DNA of 8,860 nt, taken from contig CAAGII010000074.1 of assembly GCA_900769875.1 (NCBI GenBank), positions 1-8,860 of the forward strand, read 5' to 3'. Positions 1 to 5,383 of this stretch are shown one piece after another (position 1 is the stretch's first letter; each line of letters begins with the position of its first letter). Both the position numbers and the translations under genes were made by a program. The notes below the pieces were generated by a model. It was not told the origin of the DNA, made no database searches, and saw nothing but the letters and a program-made list of their open reading frames with translations. Source of the stretch: Clostridia bacterium (GTDB taxonomy: Bacteria; Bacillota; Clostridia; Christensenellales; Aristaeellaceae).

Positions 1-551
1 CGAGCCACGGCTGCATCCGCCTCATGGTGCCCGACGCGAAGTGGGTGTACGAAAACGTGGGCGAGGGCACGATTGTGAGCATCCGCGAGGGCATGCCCGC
101 AGATCCCGAGCTGCGCGCCGCGCTCAAGCCTGCCGCGCTCAACCGCAGCAACATGCTGCCCAAGGCCACCGCCGTGCCGACCGCCGCGCCCGTGTACGCC
201 AGCGGCGCGCTGCCGCCCACGCCCCTGCGGAAGCTGGCGAAGAAGGATTCGGGCGAGGATGTGTTCTGGCTGCAGAGCAAGCTCAGGGAGCTGGGCTACT
301 ACACGGGCGCGGTGACCGGCACCTATCTGGACGGAACAGCCTCAGCCGTGCGCGCCTTCCAGAAGGCGAGCGGCTTGAAGGCCACCGGCACGGCGGATAT
401 CGCCACGCTCGAAGCGCTCTACCGCGAGGAGCTTGCCGTGCCCGCCACCGCGACGCCCGCGCCGACTCCGACCCCGACTCCGACCCCGACTCTGACCGCG
501 ACTCCGACCGCGAGCCCCGCACCCACCGCGACGCCGAGCCCGGCTGCGTGA
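1..551 (+). CDS. L,D-transpeptidase (YkuD) C-terminal part with peptidoglycan-binding domain, 5' partial
   Basis: The 5' end is cut by the window; the frame starts at base 3 and reads SHGCIRL, the catalytic Cys motif of YkuD L,D-transpeptidases, with the nucleophile Cys codon at 12-14. These enzymes form 3-3 cross-links or attach proteins in peptidoglycan outside the membrane. The residues after the motif (KWVYENVGEGTIVSI) fit the end of the YkuD fold. A PG_binding_1 domain follows at about bases 226-420 (DVFWLQSKLRELGYYTG... AVRAFQKASGL), normally a cell-wall anchoring module. The protein ends in a Pro/Thr/Ser/Ala tail (about bases 436-548) encoded partly by 12-bp tandem repeats. Placing the binding domain and the low-complexity tail after the catalytic domain is less common than an N-terminal binding domain. 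Upstream domains and substrate type cannot be judged. No convincing terminator follows. Confidence 0.92.
   Translation, partial: SHGCIRLMVPDAKWVYENVGEGTIVSIREGMPADPELRAALKPAALNRSNMLPKATAVPTAAPVYASGALPPTPLRKLAKKDSGEDVFWLQSKLRELGYYTGAVTGTYLDGTASAVRAFQKASGLKATGTADIATLEALYREELAVPATATPAPTPTPTPTPTLTATPTASPAPTATPSPAA
462..509 (+). repeat. Four tandem 12-bp repeats encoding a Thr-Pro tail
   Basis: The unit CCGACTCCGACC occurs four times in tandem (462-473, 474-485, 486-497, 498-509), the last two copies with single substitutions. It encodes alternating Thr and Pro in the tail of the L,D-transpeptidase. Such arrays often vary in copy number by slippage; that is inference here. Confidence 0.85.
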
Positions 552-616
552 AAGATATAGGCTTGATCTATAGCTGGATATAGATTACAGGTATCCTGCT
601 TATAGCCTCCAAACGG
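552..616. other. AT-rich intergenic segment with small inverted repeat
   Basis: Between the transpeptidase stop and the metQ promoter lies an AT-rich stretch unlike the GC-rich surroundings. It holds a perfect 7-bp inverted repeat, ATCTATA at 566-572 and TATAGAT at 579-585, plus the near-repeats GATATAG (554-560 and 577-583). No T-run follows the hairpin, so it is not a good intrinsic terminator. It sits just upstream of the -35 box and could be an operator or UP-like region; function is unknown. Confidence 0.45.
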
Positions 617-645
617 TTGACAAAGGCCTGAGCGCATGGTATCAT
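617..645 (+). promoter_or_regulatory. Sigma-A-type promoter of the metQ-metN-metI operon
   Basis: A perfect -35 box TTGACA (617-622) is separated by 17 bp from the -10 box TATCAT (640-645), with an extended -10 TGG just before it (637-639). Transcription would start near 652, giving an untranslated leader of about 240 bases before metQ. Confidence 0.88.
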
Positions 646-676
646 GAGCCCATCAACTCGGAAGGAGGTCGGGCAG

Positions 677-781
677 ATGAAGCGAATGCCGACGATGCGC
701 TCCACGCGAATGTGGACACGCAAGCCCATACAGCCCGCAGCGTCTGCCTGCCCGTACAGCGGAACCGGTCATCGAATGTGA
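677..781 (+). CDS. Putative 34-codon Met-rich leader peptide
   Basis: An ATG at 677 is preceded by a near-ideal Shine-Dalgarno sequence, GGAGGT at 664-669 with 7-nt spacing, better than the metQ site. The frame runs 34 codons to TGA at 779-781, giving MKRMPTMRSTRMW, then a middle part rich in Pro and Ala, and ending GTGHRM. Five of 34 codons are ATG (codons 1, 4, 7, 12, 34), and three of them follow the CGA codon for Arg (codons 3-4, 11-12, 33-34). The peptide has no membrane segment or recognisable domain. Its place between a consensus promoter and an intrinsic terminator, upstream of a methionine transporter, fits a ribosome-sensing leader peptide that measures methionyl-tRNA supply. It could also be a fortuitous frame in a structured RNA whose hairpin loops happen to carry ATG. 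Confidence 0.5.
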   Translation: MKRMPTMRSTRMWTRKPIQPAASACPYSGTGHRM

Positions 782-796
782 TGGTCCGCTGAAAAT

Positions 797-826
797 GAGG
801 AGGTCTGCGAGGGCCTCCTCTTTTTT
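797..826 (+). terminator. Intrinsic terminator in the metQ leader
   Basis: GAGGAGGTC (797-805) pairs with GGCCTCCTC (812-820), including one G-U pair, around a 6-nt loop, followed by six T (821-826). It stands before metQ, about 65 bases upstream of its start codon, so it should attenuate the operon unless antiterminated. Confidence 0.87.
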
Positions 827-890
827 GCGGACGAACCGGCCTCGCCTGTACGCAACCCCCATCCGACGAACAACAAAGGAGCGAAGAACC

Positions 891-1739
891 ATGAAAAAGC
901 TGATTGCTCTCGTGCTTGCCGCTGTGCTGACCTTCACCCTGTCCGCCGCCGCGCTGGCTGACGGCCTGACCATCGCCATCCCCAACGACCCCACCAACGA
1001 GGGCCGCGCCCTGCTGCTGCTGCAGTCCAACGGGCTGATTACCCTCAAGGAGGATGCGGGCATCACCGCTACCGTGCTGGACATCGCCGAGAATCCCCTG
1101 GGACTGAACTTCTTCGAGGCTGAGGCCGCCATGCTGCCCAACCTGCTGCAGGATGTGGACTACGCCATCATCAACAACAACTTCGCGCTGGACGCGGGTC
1201 TCAACCCCGTGGAAAAGGGCCTGCTGATCGAATCCGCCGATTCTCCCTACGTCAACGTGGTGTGCGTCAACGCCGGTAACGAGGACAAGCCTGAGACCAA
1301 GGCGCTCGTCGCCGCCGTGACCAGCCAGAAGGTCGTTGACTTCATCAACGAGAAGTACGCCGGCGCCGCCGTGGCCACCGTGGCCGAGCCCACCGACGGC
1401 TATGATCCCACCGTGGATTACGACGCGCTCAAGGGCACGACCATCTCCATCGCCGGTACGCCCACGCCCCATGTGGAGGTGCTGGAGGTTGTCGCCGAGA
1501 TCCTCGCCGCGAAGGGCATCACCCTCAACATCCTCACCGTGACCGACTATGTGACCCCCAACACCATGGTGGATGCGGGCGACGTGTTTGCCAACTACTT
1601 CGCGCATGAGCCCTATCAGACCAACTTCAACGCCGAGAACGCCACCAACCTTGTGATCGTGGCCGGCGTGCATGTGGAGCCCATGGCGCTCTACGGCGGC
1701 AAGCAGGCTGATCTGACCGCGCTTGGGCTGAGCAAGTAA
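891..1739 (+). CDS. metQ: Circularly permuted MetQ/NlpA-type methionine-binding protein
   Basis: This is the extracytoplasmic substrate-binding protein of a methionine-type ABC importer, 282 residues. The start at 891 is set by AAAGGAG (875-881) and gives a clean signal peptide (residues 1-23, ...AALA|DG); an in-frame ATG at 795 lies in the leader terminator and is rejected. The halves are in reversed order. Residues 25-164 match the usual C-terminal half (IAIPNDPTNEGRALLL, INNNFALDAGLNP, ESADSPYVNV, FINEKY). Residues 182-282 match the usual N-terminal half (GTPTPHVEVLEVV, TDYVTPNT, ANYFAHEPY, AGVHVEPMALYGG). A linker at about 165-181 joins them. Pocket residues known from MetQ structures appear kept: Y220, F237, H239, Y242, R39, an Asn in 95-97, and N122. 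There is no lipobox Cys, unusual for this family. The ligand is probably methionine; the family also takes related amino acids. Confidence 0.93.
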   Translation: MKKLIALVLAAVLTFTLSAAALADGLTIAIPNDPTNEGRALLLLQSNGLITLKEDAGITATVLDIAENPLGLNFFEAEAAMLPNLLQDVDYAIINNNFALDAGLNPVEKGLLIESADSPYVNVVCVNAGNEDKPETKALVAAVTSQKVVDFINEKYAGAAVATVAEPTDGYDPTVDYDALKGTTISIAGTPTPHVEVLEVVAEILAAKGITLNILTVTDYVTPNTMVDAGDVFANYFAHEPYQTNFNAENATNLVIVAGVHVEPMALYGGKQADLTALGLSK

Positions 1740-1753
1740 TTTCCCCGCGCGAC

Positions 1754-1787
1754 AGGCACACTGGCGATTGGAACCAGTGTGCCTTTT
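1754..1787 (+). terminator. Intercistronic hairpin between metQ and metN
   Basis: AGGCACACTGG (1754-1764) pairs perfectly over 11 bp with CCAGTGTGCCT (1774-1784) around a 9-nt loop, followed by a short T-run (1784-1787). With only four T it is probably a leaky terminator or a 3'-end stabiliser, letting metQ mRNA exceed metNI mRNA, as is common for binding proteins. No promoter is evident before metN. Confidence 0.75.
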
Positions 1788-1846
1788 GCCGCGTTTTGCG
1801 GCGCTTGCCCTCTCTCCCCCGCTCCCATGATTACGGAGGCTGCATC

Positions 1847-2875
1847 ATGATCGAGATACGGAATCTATCCAAAAGCTTTGTCACATCCGACGGGCCGGTG
1901 GACGCGCTGCGCCATGTCAACCTCACCATCCGCGACGGCGACATCTACGGCATCATTGGCATGAGCGGCGCGGGCAAGAGCACGCTTGTGCGCTGCATCA
2001 ACATGCTCGAGCGCCCCACCGAGGGCAGCGTGCTGCTGGACGGGCGCGACCTTGCCGCCATGGGCAAGAAGGAGCTGCGTCAGGTGCGCCACCGCGTGAC
2101 GATGATCTTTCAGGGCTTCAATCTGCTGATGCAGCGCACCTGCCTGCGCAACATCATGCTGCCGCTGGAATTGAGCCATGTGCCGCGCGCCAAGGCGGAG
2201 GCGCGCGCCCGCGAGCTGCTGGAGCTGGTCGGATTGCCCGACAAGGCCGGCGCGTACCCCGCGCAGCTCTCCGGCGGACAGCAGCAGCGCATCGCCATCG
2301 CCCGCGCGCTGGCGACCGAGCCCGACGTGCTTTTGTGCGACGAGGCCACCTCGGCGCTTGACCCCAAGACCACCCACGCCATTCTGGAGCTGATCCGCGA
2401 TATCAACCGCAAGATGGGCATCACGGTGATCGTCATCACCCATCAGATGAGCGTGGTGCAGGAAATCTGCAACAGGGTCGCCATTCTGGAGCACGGCGCG
2501 GTCGTCGAGGAGGGCGAGGTGAGCGAGGTGTTCTCCAATCCCCGCGCCAACGCGACGAGGAACCTCGTCTACCCCGATATGGCCGACAGCGCCGTGCTGG
2601 ACGGCTCGCAGGGGCAGCGCGTGCGCATCATCTTCAACGGCGCCATCGCCGCCAAAACGCCGCTGCTGGCGCAGATGGCCATGGAGTGCGGCATTGCGGC
2701 CAGCATCCTGGGCGCGTCCACGCGCTCGGTGGGCGACCGCGCCTATGGCTATATGCTGCTGGAGATTCCCGGCGGGCCGGATGAGCTGGCACGCGCCGTC
2801 AATTACCTGCGCCAGACCCCCGATGTGACCGTGCAGGTCGAGGTGGAGTACGCCGCCAAGGAGGTGCGCTCATGA
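1847..2875 (+). CDS. metN: Methionine ABC transporter ATP-binding protein MetN
   Basis: This is the cytoplasmic ATPase that powers methionine import, 342 residues, the usual MetN length. The start at 1847 follows GGAGG (1835-1839) with 7-nt spacing. Visible motifs are Walker A GMSGAGKST (residues 38-46), Q-loop Q89, signature LSGGQ (141-145), Walker B VLLCDE (161-166) with DATSALD-type D-loop (EATSALD, 166-172), and switch His H199. The C-terminal part from about residue 258 (RVRIIFNGAIAAKTPLLAQMAMECGI...) fits the NIL domain, which in MetN binds methionine and inhibits transport from the cytoplasmic side. The stop codon overlaps the metI start by ATGA, indicating translational coupling. All catalytic residues appear intact. 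Confidence 0.97.
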   Translation: MIEIRNLSKSFVTSDGPVDALRHVNLTIRDGDIYGIIGMSGAGKSTLVRCINMLERPTEGSVLLDGRDLAAMGKKELRQVRHRVTMIFQGFNLLMQRTCLRNIMLPLELSHVPRAKAEARARELLELVGLPDKAGAYPAQLSGGQQQRIAIARALATEPDVLLCDEATSALDPKTTHAILELIRDINRKMGITVIVITHQMSVVQEICNRVAILEHGAVVEEGEVSEVFSNPRANATRNLVYPDMADSAVLDGSQGQRVRIIFNGAIAAKTPLLAQMAMECGIAASILGASTRSVGDRAYGYMLLEIPGGPDELARAVNYLRQTPDVTVQVEVEYAAKEVRS

Positions 2876-3579
2876 ATTTCGCCAACGCCTTTACCCCTGA
2901 ACGCATTCAGGAAATGTGGGAGGTCATCGTCAGCCGCTTCCCGCTCGCGCTGTGGGAGACCGTGTACGCCACGCTGCTTTCCACGCTCTTTGCCATCATT
3001 CTGGGTCTGCCGCTGGGCATGGTGCTGGTCGCCGGCGAGGAGCACGGCGTGCGTCCCCTGCCGCAGACGTTCATGAAGCTGCTCAATGTGTTCATCAACC
3101 TTTTGCGCTCGGTGCCCTTCATCATCCTCATGGTCATGGTCATCCCGCTCACGCGCGCCATTGTCGGTACCTCGGTGGGCACGGTGGCGTCCATTGTGCC
3201 GCTGGTGGTGGCGGCGTTCCCGTTTGTGGCGCGCCTTGTGGAGAGCAGCCTGCGCGAGGTCAACCCCAACATCATCGAGACCGCGCAGAGCATGGGCGCG
3301 ACTCCCATGCAGATTCTGCTGCGCGTGATGCTGCCCGAATCGGTGCCCTCGCTCATCAACAACTTCACCCTCGCGGTGACCACCATCATGGGCTACACCG
3401 CCATGTCCGGCGCGGTGGGCGGCGGCGGCCTGGGCATGATCGCCATCACCTACGGCTATCAGCGCTACCGCTACGCCGTGCTGTATGCGGCGGTGGTGGT
3501 GCTGGTGGTGGTGGTGCAGGTCATGCAGTCCTTCGGTACATGGCTGGCCACCCGGAGCGACAAGCGCCTGAAGCACTGA
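2872..3579 (+). CDS. metI: Methionine ABC transporter permease MetI
   Basis: This is the membrane permease of the importer, 235 residues, slightly long because of a charged C-terminus (ATRSDKRLKH). About five hydrophobic segments are visible, including LLSTLFAIILGLPLGMVLV (35-53), VPFIILMVMVIPL (81-93) and AVLYAAVVVLVVVVQVM (202-218). The cytoplasmic EAA coupling loop is clear at about 124-157 (ESSLREVNPNIIETAQSMGA..., G142), which contacts the MetN Q-loop region. The AVGGGGLG segment (181-188) is typical of MetI. The start overlaps the metN stop (ATGA at 2872-2875). Together with the permuted MetQ and MetN it makes a complete importer. Confidence 0.97.
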   Translation: MNFANAFTPERIQEMWEVIVSRFPLALWETVYATLLSTLFAIILGLPLGMVLVAGEEHGVRPLPQTFMKLLNVFINLLRSVPFIILMVMVIPLTRAIVGTSVGTVASIVPLVVAAFPFVARLVESSLREVNPNIIETAQSMGATPMQILLRVMLPESVPSLINNFTLAVTTIMGYTAMSGAVGGGGLGMIAITYGYQRYRYAVLYAAVVVLVVVVQVMQSFGTWLATRSDKRLKH

Positions 3580-3602
3580 TCCTCATGTTCTGTCCCGTCC
3601 AT

Positions 3603-3630
3603 GCCGCCTCCGCGGAGGCGGCTTTTGTTT
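3603..3630 (+). terminator. Intrinsic terminator after metI
   Basis: A perfect 20-bp palindrome, GCCGCCTCCGCGGAGGCGGC (3603-3622), forms an 8-bp stem with a CGCG loop and is followed by TTTTGTTT. It ends the metQNI operon. Confidence 0.9.
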
Positions 3631-3679
3631 GGGCGCGCGGCGTATGTGTCCGCACGCGTTTTGTATGGAGGCGCTGCCA

Positions 3680-4330
3680 ATGAAACTGTCTGACCTTCGG
3701 AGCTTTCTTGCCTCTGCGGAGAACCGCAGGCGGCTGGTGATGGCGGTGCTGGGCACCGTGGTGTGCGCCCTCGCCGTGAGCATGAACCGCATGGCGAACT
3801 TTGGCGTGGATCCCTTCCAGAGCCTGTGCAGCGGGCTGTACCGCGTCATCCCGCTGGAGCAGGGGCTGACCTACATCGCGCTCAACGCGCTGATGCTGCT
3901 GGCGGTGTTTGTGATGAACCGGCACTACATCGGCCTTGGCACGCTGCTGAACCTGTTTCTCTTCGGCTATGTGGTGGACTGGGGCGAGCGGCTGCTGTGC
4001 CTTGTGTTCGGCACGCCGGACATGGCGGGGCGCATCGCGTTTCTTGTGTGCGGCGTGGTCATCGGCAGCGTGAGCGTGGCGATGTACATCACCGCCGACC
4101 TTGGCGTGGCGACCTACGACGCCATCGTGCTGCACCTTGCGGACATGAAGCTTGCGCCCTACCGTCTGCTGCGCACCGTTTCGGACGCGCTGTGCGTGCT
4201 GGCGGGCTTCCTGATGGGCGCGACGGTGGGGCTTGGCACGCTGTTCATGGCCACGCTCTGGGGCGTGATGATCTCCTGGGCGCGCGAGCATATCGCCGAG
4301 CCCATGCGCTACGGGCGTACGCGGCGCTGA
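3680..4330 (+). CDS. YczE/YitT-type integral membrane protein
   Basis: A polytopic membrane protein of 216 residues. The start at 3680 is chosen for GGAGG at 3667-3671 with 8-nt spacing; an in-frame ATG at 3629 lies just after the metI terminator and lacks such a site. About five to six hydrophobic helices are visible. The two halves look alike: FGVDPFQSL (41-49) matches LGVATYDAI (141-149), and GLGTLLNLFLFGYVVDW (85-101) matches GLGTLFMATLWGVMISW (184-200), each offset by about 100 residues. This FGVDP/GLGT signature and repeat fit the YczE/YitT group, whose biochemical role is poorly known. It follows the metI terminator without a clear promoter, so it may be transcribed by readthrough. Any link to methionine transport is only positional. 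Confidence 0.82.
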   Translation: MKLSDLRSFLASAENRRRLVMAVLGTVVCALAVSMNRMANFGVDPFQSLCSGLYRVIPLEQGLTYIALNALMLLAVFVMNRHYIGLGTLLNLFLFGYVVDWGERLLCLVFGTPDMAGRIAFLVCGVVIGSVSVAMYITADLGVATYDAIVLHLADMKLAPYRLLRTVSDALCVLAGFLMGATVGLGTLFMATLWGVMISWAREHIAEPMRYGRTRR

Positions 4331-4357
4331 TTGTTACATGCGCGATTGTTTTCGCGG

Positions 4358-4386
4358 TTGACATCGGCGCGGGGAGCGGCTACAAT
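4358..4386 (+). promoter_or_regulatory. Sigma-A-type promoter upstream of the SH3-domain protein gene
   Basis: TTGACA (4358-4363), a 17-bp spacer and TACAAT (4381-4386) make a near-consensus promoter. The expected start near 4393 leaves a short 5' leader of about 30 bases carrying AAAAGGAGA before the ATG at 4422. Confidence 0.88.
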
Positions 4387-4421
4387 CATAGATACCAACA
4401 AATGGAAAAGGAGATATTTCC

Positions 4422-5369
4422 ATGCGCAAACTGTGCTTCATGCGCCTTGCGGCGCTGGTCACCGCGCTGTGCCTGCTGCCCGTGGCGGCGATGGCGGCGC
4501 CCGGCACCCTGTACGAATCGCGCGGCGAAAGCGGACACGACATCTTCGTATGGAAGGACACGGGCTGTGGCTCGGGTCACTACGAGCTGGTGCAGGCGAA
4601 CGTAAACCATTCCTACAGCGGGGATGTGTGCAGCATGTGCGGCTATGAAAAGGCCGCGGAGGAAACCCGGGTGGTCAATCCCAACTACCGCAAGAGCGTG
4701 TCGCTGCAGAATGACGCCATGAAGCTCGGCTACGCGGCCATCGGCGGCGTGGCGACGGTGGAGGTGGCCGGCAACATCCGCAGCGGCTACAGCACGAAGG
4801 CGTCTGTCATTGGCAAGGCCAAAGAGGGTCAGACCTTTACGGTGCTGGATTGCTACATCAGCACCGTGGGCGGCGGCGCGACGTGGTATCTCATCCCCTA
4901 CAACGGCGGACGCGCGTGGATTTCGGCGGGTCTTGTCAGCGTCGCGGCGGATGAGGGCGCGGGCGCGGGCACGGTGGGCGCTGTGACGGACGCGGACTAC
5001 GGCACCGGCTTTACGCAGACCTCGCAGGGCACGACCATTGTGTACCCCTCGGTCACCATGCCCCCTGTCAGTACAGGCACGGCGCCGTCGCAGGGCACGA
5101 GCGTGGTGTATCCCACCTTTACGACGCCTCCGCTGGCGAGCGCTGACGTGCCCGCGGTGACGGTGGGCCGCGTGGTCACGGTGGTGCAGAGCGGCTACGG
5201 CTACACGGCGGCGACCACGCTTGCGCGCGTGGTGGGGCAGGTACTGGTGGGCGAAAGCTACACGGTGCAGGAGCTGGCGTATGACCTGAACGGGCAGAGC
5301 TGGTACAACATCCTGTGGAACAGCGGGCGGATGTGGATTCCGTCCTATCTGACGAACGTGAACCGTTGA
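4422..5369 (+). CDS. Secreted protein with Cys-x-x-Cys motif and two SH3-like domains
   Basis: A 315-residue exported protein. Residues 1-26 are a signal peptide with a probable AMA-A/P cleavage region. Next comes a small region with C49, H53, H63 and a C70-x-x-C73 pair (HSYSGDVCSMCGYEK), which resembles the short HxxxxxxCxxCGY elements of some clostridial surface proteins and could bind metal. A bacterial SH3-like domain spans about 112-175 (VEVAGNIRSGYSTKASVIGKA, ending GGRAWISAGLVSV). A linker with two copies of QGT(T/S)(I/V)VYP..T.PP (202-215 and 224-237, period 22) leads to a second SH3-like domain at about 250-313 (SGYGYTAATTLARVVGQ, ending SGRMWIPSYLTNV). SH3-like domains in such proteins usually bind peptidoglycan or mediate contacts at the wall. 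There is no catalytic domain, LPxTG motif or membrane anchor, so the role is unknown. Confidence 0.85.
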   Translation: MRKLCFMRLAALVTALCLLPVAAMAAPGTLYESRGESGHDIFVWKDTGCGSGHYELVQANVNHSYSGDVCSMCGYEKAAEETRVVNPNYRKSVSLQNDAMKLGYAAIGGVATVEVAGNIRSGYSTKASVIGKAKEGQTFTVLDCYISTVGGGATWYLIPYNGGRAWISAGLVSVAADEGAGAGTVGAVTDADYGTGFTQTSQGTTIVYPSVTMPPVSTGTAPSQGTSVVYPTFTTPPLASADVPAVTVGRVVTVVQSGYGYTAATTLARVVGQVLVGESYTVQELAYDLNGQSWYNILWNSGRMWIPSYLTNVNR

Positions 5370-5383
5370 GAGGGATGCGGACG

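Larger units (their letters stand above)
652..826 (+). promoter_or_regulatory. Structured leader RNA with candidate attenuator upstream of metQ
   Basis: The leader between the promoter and the terminator can fold into several helices. Stem A is CGGGCAG (670-676) with CTGCCCG (748-754). Stem B is TCCAC (701-705) with GTGGA (712-716), loop GCGAAT, extended by GCG (697-699) with CGC (719-721). Stem C is CAGCGGA (757-763) with TCCGCTG (785-791), containing an inner CATC (770-773)/GATG (780-783) helix with loop GAATGT. The terminator hairpin at 797-826 follows. I do not see the SAM-I core or the T-box UGGNACCGCG element, so this does not match the usual Firmicute methionine riboregulators. A short Met-rich reading frame lies inside. 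An attenuation role is inferred from the promoter-leader-terminator-gene order; the mechanism is open. Confidence 0.6.

Noticed and set aside
462..509. CRISPR-like or mobile repeat
   Set aside because: The short contiguous 12-bp units without spacers are coding low-complexity sequence for a Thr-Pro tail.
652..830. S-box (SAM-I) or T-box riboswitch in the metQ leader
   Set aside because: I could not find the conserved SAM-I core or a UGGNACCGCG-like T-box element near the terminator. The folding seen is of another type; Rfam would settle it.
795..890. Longer metQ frame starting at ATG 795
   Set aside because: The extension is encoded by the leader terminator and would bury the signal peptide behind 32 basic residues; the ATG at 891 has a proper ribosome site.
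642..1673. Long minus-strand open frame opposite metQ
   Set aside because: It is His/Gly-rich, has no domain or ribosome site, and is explained by the GC-biased codons of metQ on the other strand.
891..1739. Two separate or degraded metQ fragments instead of a permuted protein
   Set aside because: Both halves are in one frame with a linker, one signal peptide at the front, no internal stop, and a hairpin after the stop codon; each half appears complete.
5315..5383. Upstream start for the Nim-like gene at 5315
   Set aside because: It would overlap the SH3 protein gene and add residues not seen in the family; GAGAGGG fits the ATG at 5384.
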